Part shown: positions 8,524 to 15,089 of the stretch, in pieces
Layout of the letters: every line of letters begins with the position of its first letter
Position numbering within the stretch: the stretch's first letter is position 1
Source: Moraxellaceae bacterium
GTDB taxonomy: Bacteria; Pseudomonadota; Gammaproteobacteria; Pseudomonadales; Moraxellaceae
Assembly (NCBI GenBank): GCA_014378805.1
Contig: JACMMY010000222.1
Location: forward strand, 1-35,534
Length of the DNA stretch: 35,534 nucleotides
Reading direction: 5' to 3'
The notes under the pieces: model-generated
Database searches by the model: none
What the model was told of the DNA's origin: nothing
The model's input: only the letters and a program-made list of their open reading frames with translations
Program-made: the position numbers and the translations under genes

Positions 8524-9425
8524 TATTGATTATCCACACTCTCATCAGCATCATCAGATAAATCAACAATCGCCTGAATATCTTTCACGTTCATGTCGAC
8601 ATAATCCGCCAACGCCACAAAGTCAGCAATACTCAACGTTTCAGGACGTGCCATCGGGCTAATACCAAGCTGGGCAAAGCCCGCTTCATCAACTTGACCT
8701 TTTAAGGTGTTGCGCAAAGTTTTACGACGTTGGTTAAACACTTGTGAAACCAATGCAGCAAGTAGTTTTTCATTTCGCGCTTGCACAGGTTTAACCGCAT
8801 AAGGTTCTAAACGGAAAACCGCACTGGTGACTTTTGGTGGTGGATTAAACGCACCCGGTGGCACCTCAAACAAGAATGTCGGTTTACAGTAATACTGAAT
8901 CATCACTGACAAACGCCCAAAATCTTTGTTTTTTGGTTCAGCAACGATGCGGTCAACCACTTCTTTTTGCAGCATAAAGTGCATGTCTTTGACTGCTGCA
9001 CCGTAGCGAATGAGATGAAAAAGCAACGGCGTTGAAATGTTATACGGCAAATTTCCAACTACACGCAGCGGTTTATCCAATTTTTCCATTTGCGCGAAGT
9101 CAAAACGCAGCGCATCGCCTTCAACAATCGTTAAATGCTGTGGATGGCCCATGCGCGCTGGCAAGGTTGCCGCCAAATCACGGTCTAACTCCAGCACGGT
9201 CAAATGCGATGACGCCGCTAACAAAGGTGCAGTCAACGCCCCCATTCCCGGCCCGATCTCAACGAGGTTATCACCGAGACGCGGTGCAACGGCTTGAACA
9301 ATTCGCCCAATGACCCGTTGATCATGCAGGAAGTTTTGTCCAAAACGCTTACGTGCTTTATGACCTTTTAGCTCAGGTTCTGCAAATAACAAAGCATCGC
9401 TATCAAACGTTTCGGAATTTGTCAT
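8523..9425 (-). CDS. rsmA: 16S rRNA dimethyladenosine transferase RsmA (KsgA)
   Basis: RsmA dimethylates two adjacent adenines (1518, 1519) near the 3' end of 16S rRNA during 30S assembly. From ATG 9425 the protein has 300 residues: KRFGQNFLHDQ at 27-37, the SAM-binding VEIGPGMG at about 55-62, the catalytic NLPYNIS at about 125, and the C-terminal domain with FNQRRKTLRN. A TTG 15 bases upstream is an alternative start. The N-terminal 20 residues form a longer tail than in E. coli. In many gammaproteobacteria pdxA lies directly upstream; here 5.6 kb of accessory DNA separates them, and a degraded copy of this gene's 5' end lies at 11884-12043. Confidence 0.96.
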   Translation of the reverse strand: MTNSETFDSDALLFAEPELKGHKARKRFGQNFLHDQRVIGRIVQAVAPRLGDNLVEIGPGMGALTAPLLAASSHLTVLELDRDLAATLPARMGHPQHLTIVEGDALRFDFAQMEKLDKPLRVVGNLPYNISTPLLFHLIRYGAAVKDMHFMLQKEVVDRIVAEPKNKDFGRLSVMIQYYCKPTFLFEVPPGAFNPPPKVTSAVFRLEPYAVKPVQARNEKLLAALVSQVFNQRRKTLRNTLKGQVDEAGFAQLGISPMARPETLSIADFVALADYVDMNVKDIQAIVDLSDDADESVDNQ

Positions 9426-9568
9426 GGGGGAAAATCTCAAATTTTTTCTGAATGTAATAAGTCGCTATTTTACATGACTAGGCAATCAATATGATATGAA
9501 ATGGCACATGAGTGATTGCAATGTTATTTTATTAGTTCACAAAAACAGTCGAAACACGCAGGGAAGCA

Positions 9569-9599
9569 TTAGATAAGCAGATCAATTCTGCTTATCTAA
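9569..9599. repeat. Perfect 12-base inverted repeat
   Basis: TTAGATAAGCAG at 9569-9580 pairs perfectly with CTGCTTATCTAA at 9588-9599 around a seven-base loop. Neither strand has a T-run after it, so it is not a normal terminator. It lies between rsmA and the 3' end of the acyl-CoA dehydrogenase gene, close to the rsmA-proximal edge of the accessory block. Confidence 0.75.
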
Positions 9600-9645
9600 A
9601 AGTCGTTATTTCAAATCTATTTTCTCCAACCGTCTACAAAGCTTA

Positions 9646-9674
9646 AAAAACCTCATCATGACGATGAGGTTTTT
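9646..9674 (-). terminator. Terminator of the acyl-CoA dehydrogenase gene
   Basis: AAAAACCTCATC at 9646-9657 and GATGAGGTTTTT at 9663-9674 form a 12-base perfect stem with a five-base loop. On the minus strand it ends in a run of T, 36 bases after the dehydrogenase stop. It can also work on the plus strand. Confidence 0.85.
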
Positions 9675-9709
9675 ATAAGGATTCAATCATTGCGCGTCGG
9701 AAGCTAAAC

Positions 9710-10858
9710 TCATAAAGAGCGCGCGATAATCTCTTTCATGATTTCGCTAGAACCGCCATAAATCCTTTGCACACGAGCATCAGCATACATCTGCGTAATC
9801 GGGTATTCGAGCATATAACCATAACCGCCAAAGAACTGTAAGCATTCATCAACGACTTTACATTCCAATTCGCTGAGATTGAGTTTCACGATAGATGCCG
9901 TCACCGTATCCAACTCGCCATCAATCATACGCTGAATACACTCATCGACAAATGCACGAGCCATCACGGCTTGCGCCTTCATATCTGCCAATTTAAAACG
10001 TGTATTCTGCATATCTAACAATGTCTTACCAAATGCCTTACGTTCTTTGGTATAAGTCACAGTCAGATCTAATGCACGTTCAATAATACCCATGGCACAA
10101 ATACCAAGCATCAAACGTTCATAAGGCAGCTCACTCATGAGATGTGCAAAACCTTTGCCTTCAACGCCACCTAACAGGTTTTCAGCAGGCACGTGCACAT
10201 CATCAAAGAACAACTCGCAAGTATCTTGACCTTTTTGTCCAAGTTTTTCCAAAATACGACCGACTTTGAACCCTTTTACTTTCTTGGTTTCAACCAAGAG
10301 TAGTGAAATTCCTTTTGAACCTGCATCTGGATTGGTCTTGGTGACAACGACAATCAGATCAGCAAGATAGCCATTGGAAATAAAAATCTTTGATCCATTA
10401 ATCACATATTCATCACCATCACGGTCGGCACGCGTGCGAATACCTTGCAAGTCTGATCCAGCACTCGGTTCTGACATGGCGATCGCATCAATCATTTCGC
10501 CCGAGGCCAAAAGTGGTAAATATTTTTGTTTCTGCGCGTCAGTGCCTTGATTCAAAATATAGTGCGCCGCAATCGCATGGACGTGTAAACCAAATGCGCG
10601 ATCACCCGCATAAGCGAGCTCTTCAAAGAAAATCGCCATATGTGCAAAATTACCACCACTACCACCAAACTCATCCGGCACATCGGCCAGTAAAATACCG
10701 AGTTCACCCGCTTTATTCCAAAGATCACGATCTACATGTTGTTGCTTTGCCCATTTTTCGCCGTGTGCACTAATCTCGGTTTGGACAAAACGACGAACAT
10801 TGTCTCGGTACATCTCAAGTTCAGAATCCATCCATCGTTTTTTTTGCAGATTCATCAT
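9710..10858 (-). CDS. Acyl-CoA dehydrogenase (long-chain/isovaleryl-type active site)
   Basis: An FAD enzyme that oxidises acyl-CoA to trans-2-enoyl-CoA and passes electrons to ETF. Length (382) and motifs fit the family: AMSEPSAGSDLQG (127-139), KIFISNGYLADL (157-168), KLGQKGQDTCELFFDDV (205-221) and C-terminal QFFGGYGYM. The position that is the catalytic Glu in medium-chain enzymes is Gly here (YGGSSEIM near the end), while LPYERLM places a Glu at 247, as in long-chain and isovaleryl-CoA dehydrogenases. A long-chain or branched substrate is therefore more likely, but the exact one is not determined. The gene is divergent from a tetR gene with 228 bases between them. Start at 10858 or the next codon (MM). 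Confidence 0.93.
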   Translation of the reverse strand: MMNLQKKRWMDSELEMYRDNVRRFVQTEISAHGEKWAKQQHVDRDLWNKAGELGILLADVPDEFGGSGGNFAHMAIFFEELAYAGDRAFGLHVHAIAAHYILNQGTDAQKQKYLPLLASGEMIDAIAMSEPSAGSDLQGIRTRADRDGDEYVINGSKIFISNGYLADLIVVVTKTNPDAGSKGISLLLVETKKVKGFKVGRILEKLGQKGQDTCELFFDDVHVPAENLLGGVEGKGFAHLMSELPYERLMLGICAMGIIERALDLTVTYTKERKAFGKTLLDMQNTRFKLADMKAQAVMARAFVDECIQRMIDGELDTVTASIVKLNLSELECKVVDECLQFFGGYGYMLEYPITQMYADARVQRIYGGSSEIMKEIIARSL

Positions 10859-11086
10859 TATTACTCCAGTAATTACATTTATTGAACCTAAACAAACCTA
10901 ATTATTTTCAGTTTGCAACAACAAACCATACAGCGCGATCAAGCCTGTAATATCATCATTTATGATTAATTTAGGTCAAACGACCGATAAATATTTTCAA
11001 AATTATATAGGTCAGTTGACAGATTCGTCAATGATCTGGAAAATGGTATTTTCTACCAACCTTAAATAAATGGATTTCAACGAGCA
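10859..11086. promoter_or_regulatory. Divergent promoter region with two dyads
   Basis: This spacer lies between the acyl-CoA dehydrogenase gene and tetR. It holds TTGAC-N6-GTCAA at 11016-11031 and GGTC-AAAC-GACC at 10974-10985, both perfect dyads. Either could be the operator of the adjacent TetR regulator. The first resembles the dyad before almA at 34920-34945. Confidence 0.45.
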
Positions 11087-11725
11087 ATGCTCAATACTGT
11101 GATTGAATCATTAAAGAAAAAAGGTTCTGGCACGACAGAAAAAGGCGTCGAACGCGCCCAAGAAATTATGAAAGCCGCGCGAGAAATATTTGCGACCGAA
11201 GGTTATGCGGGATTGTCCATGCGTAGCGTCGCCGCACGAGTGAACGTCAGTTTAAGTACAGTGCAGCACTACTACCAAGACAAAGACACCTTGGTCGAAG
11301 CTGTTCTCCTTTTTATGATTGATGATTATCGGATTGCGATCGAGCAGCTTAATCAAACGATGACTGGAAAAACGCAGATTGAACGATTGATGGCGGCGAT
11401 GGATTTATTTATTGCAGAAATTCTTCGTACTGAAGTTGCGAGTGTTTTTATGGAAATATGGTCTATTGCAAACCGTAATACCGTTGCCGCAAAAATTCTC
11501 GATCAAGTTCGCATTCGTGAACAAAAAGAATTTGTTCGTTTAATCAAAGGTCTTGTTCCGGATTTAAATGAAGGTAATGACGAGATACGTGCAGCCTTGA
11601 TGATTGCCCAAATTGAAGGGCTCACGATACAACTCTCTCGCAAGAGTTCAGGTCAATGGCATCACGAACAACTGGTAGCGGCCGCGCGCATGGCGTTACT
11701 AAGATTGGCGACAGGTTCAAATTAA
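11087..11725 (+). CDS. TetR/AcrR family transcriptional regulator
   Basis: The 212-residue protein has an N-terminal TetR helix-turn-helix (about 28-75), with the clear recognition region LSMRSVAARVNVSLSTVQHYYQDK. The C-terminal ligand domain is all-helical and specific to its subfamily. TetR regulators divergent from acyl-CoA dehydrogenase genes usually repress the dehydrogenase and respond to an acyl-CoA or fatty acid; this is inference from arrangement. About 25 polar, lysine-rich residues precede the HTH, and a start at ATG 11168 (MKAAREIF) would trim them, but 11087 is kept as the longest ATG frame. It is followed by 460 bases of non-coding DNA containing the rsmA relic. Confidence 0.92.
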   Translation: MLNTVIESLKKKGSGTTEKGVERAQEIMKAAREIFATEGYAGLSMRSVAARVNVSLSTVQHYYQDKDTLVEAVLLFMIDDYRIAIEQLNQTMTGKTQIERLMAAMDLFIAEILRTEVASVFMEIWSIANRNTVAAKILDQVRIREQKEFVRLIKGLVPDLNEGNDEIRAALMIAQIEGLTIQLSRKSSGQWHHEQLVAAARMALLRLATGSN

Positions 11726-11883
11726 AGTGAGGTTTAGAGATCTCTCTTCACGTTTGTGATTGAGCCCTTGAAAAGTTTGATACGGGATCAGCATACTTAG
11801 GATGAGCTTCAGCCCATCAACAACATTTAATACACTCCTCACCCAACAATAACAACCTCATTGTGACAATAAAAATGACCTCT

Positions 11884-12043
11884 TTTTGTCCAAACCGTTT
11901 ACGCGCTATATGACCTTTTAGCTCAGGTTCTGCGAATAGCAAAGCAGCGCGATCAAACGTTCCGGTTTTCACTCATTGGGGAATCTCAGGTTTTCTAGGT
12001 GTAATAAAGGGGTTATTTTGCATGATTGAGTGGGTGAGATGAT
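11884..12043 (-). pseudogene. Degraded copy of the rsmA 5' end and its upstream region
   Basis: Bases 11884-12043 match 9337-9500 in the same orientation. Over the first 82 aligned bases only nine differ, covering rsmA codons for about residues 6-30 (FDSDALLFAEPELKG in the intact gene). Beyond the start codon the match continues into the upstream region with small gaps (for example GTAATAA near 9455 and 12001). Read on the minus strand, the copy has an ATG near the right place but is out of frame with the rsmA-like part, and it stops matching after KRFGQ. It is a gene fragment, not a working gene. Confidence 0.82.
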
Positions 12044-12090
12044 ATGGACGGACTTTGATTCTCACTGTAAATGCGTACTGATGAGTCCGT

Positions 12091-12116
12091 GTCGGATGAT
12101 TGTCAACCCATCCGAC
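12091..12116. repeat. Eight-base perfect hairpin
   Basis: GTCGGATG at 12091-12098 pairs with CATCCGAC at 12109-12116 around a ten-base loop. No T-run follows on either strand. It sits 70 bases downstream of the TPR-like gene on the minus strand, so it may protect or end that transcript. Confidence 0.6.
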
Positions 12117-12187
12117 GATTCTTGTAATTTACAATCTAAAAACCAAAAATAAAATCACTCCGTGGTTATATTATCCAGTTGTGTTGA

Positions 12188-12901
12188 CTAGCTCTTTGCG
12201 ATGTTTTTAAACGCATTTTTGACCTTTTGGATCGCATATCTATTCATATGTTGCGCACGCCTATCCCAATGACTCGCGGTCTGCTCTAATTTGGCTTTAA
12301 TGATCTGTGCTTGCTCCAACTCCTTCTGTTTTAGCAAGCAAATGGCATATTCCACACAAATCTCAACACTACCAAAGCAGCGCATTAAATATTCGAATTG
12401 CTCACGCGCAGCATCATTTTCACCCATTTCAGCCAGAGTAAGAGCAGCCAACAAGGTCACATCTTCGACATGATAGTTCGCATCTTTCGCACGACTATCA
12501 CTCAACAAAACCAAGACTCGTTGATGTTGATTCACATCAAAATTCGCATAAGCTGTTACTAAACGCACCTGTAAATCTGAATCAGATGCCCGCGTTAAAC
12601 AGGACTCAAACTCCTTCACTGCTTCAATCATATTCCCCATTGCTCGCAGTGCATTTGCCACGCGCAGATGGTTATGCACCGATGCAGTCAGGTTATATGC
12701 CTGACGTGCAGCCAAGAGCTCTCGGTTTGGATTTAAAACTCCTGAGGTCTGGGCTGTGAACTGACGAAAACCATAGTGCATGCGAGTGTTGGGTAAAAAA
12801 ATCGCAATAATGACATGCAAGCCAATACCATAAATTGAAAAATATTCAAACAATTGAACTAAGTTACCCACAAAAATGATCCTTATTATTAATTTCGTCA
12901 C
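12188..12901 (-). CDS. Membrane-anchored TPR-like protein of unknown function
   Basis: I cannot name this 237-residue protein. The first 40 residues are hydrophobic, with one or two membrane segments. The rest is helical and fits tetratricopeptide repeats: paired helices with A-x-A and alternating small residues around 75-105 (LRVANALRAMGNMIEAVKEF), 140-170 (LLAALTLAEMGENDAAREQF) and 175-200 (YAICLLKQKELEQAQ). The tail (HWDRRAQHMNRYAIQKVKNA) is basic. TPR proteins act as docking scaffolds; no partner is suggested by its neighbours. It lies in the accessory block between the rsmA relic and the toxin-antitoxin pair. The start at 12901 gives the full hydrophobic anchor. Confidence 0.6.
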   Translation of the reverse strand: MTKLIIRIIFVGNLVQLFEYFSIYGIGLHVIIAIFLPNTRMHYGFRQFTAQTSGVLNPNRELLAARQAYNLTASVHNHLRVANALRAMGNMIEAVKEFESCLTRASDSDLQVRLVTAYANFDVNQHQRVLVLLSDSRAKDANYHVEDVTLLAALTLAEMGENDAAREQFEYLMRCFGSVEICVEYAICLLKQKELEQAQIIKAKLEQTASHWDRRAQHMNRYAIQKVKNAFKNIAKS

Positions 12902-13124
12902 ACGATCTTATCGTAGCGCTGTTACACAAGTCCACTAAACAAGGCTCATCATCTCCAGATGTTTTATATTCATTGCAACAATCAAGCGTGGATATGTGAC
13001 GAAGTTGCGATATTGGAAATATTCAATGTTTCATCGGGATATAAATTCAGAGATTTATTAAAATCTAAATTAAGATTAAGTTGTTTATTTTAATAAATAA
13101 TTTTGATCTAAAACCATCCTGAGA

Positions 13125-13229
13125 ATGCTTTTATTGCTTCAAGTTGAACAATTAGACCAATTAGACCAATTAGACCAATTAGACCAATTAGACCAATTAG
13201 ACCAATTAGACCAATTAGACCAACTTTAG
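13125..13229 (+). CDS. Possible 34-residue LDQ-repeat peptide
   Basis: ATG 13125 opens a frame that runs through the whole tandem repeat and ends at TAG 13227-13229. The peptide begins MLLLQVEQ and continues as eight LDQ units, ending in QL. The repeat length, nine bases, preserves this frame at any copy number. There is no convincing Shine-Dalgarno sequence (CCTGAGA only), and a three-residue leucine period is not a standard coiled-coil heptad, so translation is uncertain. It ends 28 bases before the antitoxin start, where a leader peptide would sit. It is reported because the frame is intact across the repeat, not because expression is shown. Confidence 0.25.
   Translation: MLLLLQVEQLDQLDQLDQLDQLDQLDQLDQLDQL
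13150..13221 (+). repeat. Nine-base tandem repeat, eight perfect copies
   Basis: AATTAGACC is repeated eight times without a mismatch (72 bases). It ends at the arm of the palindrome preceding the antitoxin gene and covers the place where its -35 would lie. The perfect copies suggest recent expansion, so the number probably varies between strains. Confidence 0.97.
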
Positions 13230-13239
13230 TATAGTTGGT
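13219..13239. promoter_or_regulatory. Palindrome and -10 element before the antitoxin gene
   Basis: ACCAACT at 13219-13225 and AGTTGGT at 13233-13239 are perfect inverted arms around seven bases. TATAGT at 13230-13235 inside it is a plausible -10, placing transcription start near 13242 and the antitoxin ATG 15 bases later. Antitoxin-toxin complexes usually bind such palindromes to repress their own operon. Confidence 0.55.
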
Positions 13240-13256
13240 TAAAAATGAGGTGAACA

Positions 13257-13496
13257 ATGATTATTAATCTATCCGAGGCAAAAGCGCATTTATCCGAGTT
13301 GGTGCAACGCGCCTATCAGGGTGAAGAAATTATTATTGCCAAAAATAATTTACCGCTTGTTGAACTCGTCGTTCATCGCCCAAAGAGCAAAGTAATCCTT
13401 GGTTTACTCAAAGATCATCCATCGCGTGATGCGCTCAATGCCGCACTAGACATAGATGTCAGTAATTTATGGGATGGTGAGGTATTTCCGCAGTGA
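13257..13496 (+). CDS. Phd/YefM family antitoxin
   Basis: The 79-residue protein has the N-terminal DNA-binding fold of Phd/YefM antitoxins: MIINLSEAKAHLSELVQRA at 1-19, then the strand-helix part EEIIIAKNNLPLVELV. Its C-terminal half, which would wrap the toxin, ends with DVSNLWDGEVFP, a motif typical of antitoxins paired with VapC PIN-domain toxins. A GAGGTG ribosome site lies six bases before ATG 13257. The stop overlaps the toxin start by four bases (GTGA), so toxin translation is coupled. Since the toxin is frameshifted, this protein may now act alone as a repressor or as protection against related toxins. Confidence 0.9.
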   Translation: MIINLSEAKAHLSELVQRAYQGEEIIIAKNNLPLVELVVHRPKSKVILGLLKDHPSRDALNAALDIDVSNLWDGEVFPQ

Positions 13497-13865
13497 ACAT
13501 TTTGATCGACACGCATATTTTTTTATGGGCATTAACAAACCCAGATAACATAACCACCGAACAAACCTCAGCCTTACAAAATCCTCATAATCACATTTAT
13601 GTCAGTGCAATGAGCATCACCGAAATCATCATCAAAGCCAGTATAGGCAAGCTAGATGTTAATTTCGACCCTGTGGAAATTGCTAAAAAAAAGCAGATTC
13701 AATTTGCTCGATTACCGCGCTGAAGACGCTTTATTTCTACAAGCGCTGCCGTTACATCACAAAGACCCATTTGATCGGATGCTGATCGCGCAAGCAAAAG
13801 CGAACGATATGACGATTATGGCCAATGATTCTTTGTTTAGGCGTTATGATTGCGAATTGATTTAA
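13493..13865 (+). pseudogene. VapC-type PIN-domain toxin gene with a frameshift
   Basis: Starting at GTG 13493, the first frame gives MNILIDTHIFLWAL (first acidic residue D6), then SAMSITEIIIKASIGKL (the second acidic residue) and ends at a stop at 13721-13723, shortly after FARLP. The next frame (+1) carries the rest: AEDALFLQALPLHHKDPFDRM and MANDSLFRRY, to TAA 13865. Joined, they form a standard PIN-domain ribonuclease of about 123 residues. The join lies at about 13715-13722, because FARLP in the first frame and AEDAL in the second both match the family. The break removes two of the acidic active-site residues, so the toxin should be inactive unless the shift is a sequence error. Confidence 0.85.
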
Positions 13866-13981
13866 TCTTTGAGTAGATAAAGTCCATCTACAATTCTTTA
13901 GCTGACAAATAAGACGTGAATTGTGAAAGTTACTCCATGACACTAAACTATCGCACTAATAAAAAAACGATAATTCATCTT

Positions 13982-14108
13982 GACTTAGCTACAACTTAAT
14001 GACACATTCAGCCCTATATTTACTTTTATTTTCAAATCAAAACAGGGATCTTATGTGGCAACTTTTGGCATCTTATGTGTCACCTCTGCCGCATAAGAGT
14101 AGTTAGGC
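13982..14108. repeat. Complex inverted/direct repeats before the hydrolase cassette
   Basis: CTTATGTGGCA at 14050-14060 pairs with TGCCGCATAAG at 14087-14097 with one mismatch. ATCTTATGTG occurs directly repeated at 14048 and 14070. The outer ends (GACTTAGCTAC from 13982 and GTAGTTAGGC to 14108) are also partly complementary. The right end is GTTAGGC, the core form of integron sites. This could be a degenerate attC or attI-like site; identity is not certain. Confidence 0.4.
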
Positions 14109-15089
14109 ATTAGGGATAAATGAGAGCGAGGTGTCTGGTGAGCTACAAAGAAGCAGTGTCGAAATGGGAATCGCGTGGAAAGCCGCTCATTGTCGAAGGC
14201 GCGAACAGTCGAATCTGGCGCGAAGGAAGTGGGGAGCCAGTAATTTGTCTGCATGGTGTGCCTGCGTCTGGGTTCTTGTACCGAAAGGTGCTTCCCGAAC
14301 TTGCTGCGCGTGGGTTGGAGGGAATCACATTTGATCTGCCAGGAATGGGATTTGCGGATCGCCCCTCGGATTTCGACTATTCATGGAGCGGTTTGTCGCA
14401 GTGGACCGTCAAGGCAATCGACGCCGCTGGCATAGATAAATTCCACCTAGTAGTTCATGACATCGGCGGGCCGGTCGGATTCGACGTAATCAGGCAGATT
14501 CCCGGTAGAATACGCTCGCTAACCGTACTCAACACGTTGGTAAGAGCCGCTAGCTTTCATCGTCCGTGGGTTATGGAGCCATTTGCTCACCCAATAATTG
14601 GTTCGCTTTGGGTTGCTTCGATGCGGACGCCAATGATCATTCCTCTAATGCGCACAATCGGAATGCACGATGGACCTAGCAACGACGACCTGCGGGCATA
14701 CGGCTACCTGCTCACTCGCGTTGACGGAGGCGTGGCATTCAGAAAGGTAATGCGTGGCTTTGAGCGAACATCGGAATTCGAGAGTAGAATCGTCTCTGCT
14801 CTTAAAACGCGGAAATTTCCCGCGCAAGTAATATGGGGCGCTGAGGATCCGGCGCTGAAGATGTCCAGATATGCTCCGGAAATCTGCGAGGTCCTTGGCC
14901 TGAATTCCTGGCACAAGGTTCGTGGAAAGCACTTCCTTCAGGAAGACTCACCGAAAGAAATTGCGCAGCTAGTTGCATCATTCGTTGAGGGTCAAAGGAA
15001 GTGATATATCCCCCCGAGAAATGGTGCGCTAATGCATCCATTCGCTGCAGGCACGATGGCCCTGACGAGCCGCGGCCTGAGCTCAAACG
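14103..15089 (+). mobile_element. Putative integron-type gene cassette carrying one hydrolase gene
   Basis: The left edge is G|TTAGGC at 14102-14108 and the right edge is CAAACG|TTATAT at 15084-15095. These are the two places where integrase-mediated insertion would join, giving a unit of 987 bases. It contains one gene in the plus direction, starting 17 bases from the left edge, and an attC-like imperfect inverted repeat at its 3' end. The cassette is more G+C-rich than its surroundings. No integrase gene is visible in the window, and the right junction lies inside the pdxA stop codon, so this would be a lone cassette at a secondary site. Confidence 0.6.
14120..15004 (+). CDS. Alpha/beta-fold hydrolase (epoxide hydrolase or dehalogenase type) in a gene cassette
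   Basis: The 294-residue protein has the alpha/beta hydrolase core: oxyanion motif LHGVPASG (44-51), nucleophile elbow VVHDIGGPVG with Asp114, acid in WGAEDPALK (Asp243) and His271 in RGKHFLQED. An Asp nucleophile together with HGxP points to epoxide hydrolases and haloalkane or fluoroacetate dehalogenases, not to esterases, which use Ser. The substrate is not determined. ATG 14120 lacks a ribosome site; GTG 14138 has GAGGTG seven bases upstream and is a good alternative that trims six residues. The G+C-rich codon use differs from its neighbours. Epoxide hydrolase-like genes are known from integron cassettes. Confidence 0.88.
   Translation: MRARCLVSYKEAVSKWESRGKPLIVEGANSRIWREGSGEPVICLHGVPASGFLYRKVLPELAARGLEGITFDLPGMGFADRPSDFDYSWSGLSQWTVKAIDAAGIDKFHLVVHDIGGPVGFDVIRQIPGRIRSLTVLNTLVRAASFHRPWVMEPFAHPIIGSLWVASMRTPMIIPLMRTIGMHDGPSNDDLRAYGYLLTRVDGGVAFRKVMRGFERTSEFESRIVSALKTRKFPAQVIWGAEDPALKMSRYAPEICEVLGLNSWHKVRGKHFLQEDSPKEIAQLVASFVEGQRK

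Larger units (their letters stand above)
11726..12187. other. Non-coding stretch after tetR containing an rsmA relic and a hairpin
   Basis: No credible gene. The stretch holds a damaged terminator-like sequence (AACCTCATTGTGACAAT near 11852), the rsmA 5'-end copy at 11884-12043 and a strong hairpin at 12091-12116. It looks like a scar between modules. Confidence 0.6.
12902..13256. other. Spacer upstream of the toxin-antitoxin genes
   Basis: 355 bases. The left part (12902-13120) is A+T-rich with nothing I can name. The right part contains the nine-base tandem repeat, the small LDQ-repeat frame and the palindrome before the antitoxin gene. Confidence 0.6.

Noticed and set aside
11852-11888. 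Functional terminator after tetR
   Set aside because: AACCTCATTGT is not followed by its full complement; the stem is interrupted before the T-run, so it is only a terminator-like remnant.
12077-12120. Hammerhead-ribozyme-like core CTGATGAGTCCGTG followed by a strong hairpin
   Set aside because: The second core GAAA is absent (GATT after the hairpin), stem II would be only four weak pairs, and no proper stem I/III arms are seen. The 14-base match to the textbook core is probably chance.
13150-13221. CRISPR-like array
   Set aside because: The units are nine bases with no spacers; it is a simple tandem repeat and no cas genes are present.
13684-13692. Programmed -1 frameshift at the A8 run in vapC
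   Set aside because: A -1 shift leads to the third frame, not to the frame that encodes the rest of the PIN domain. Homologous residues FARLP lie after the run in the original frame.
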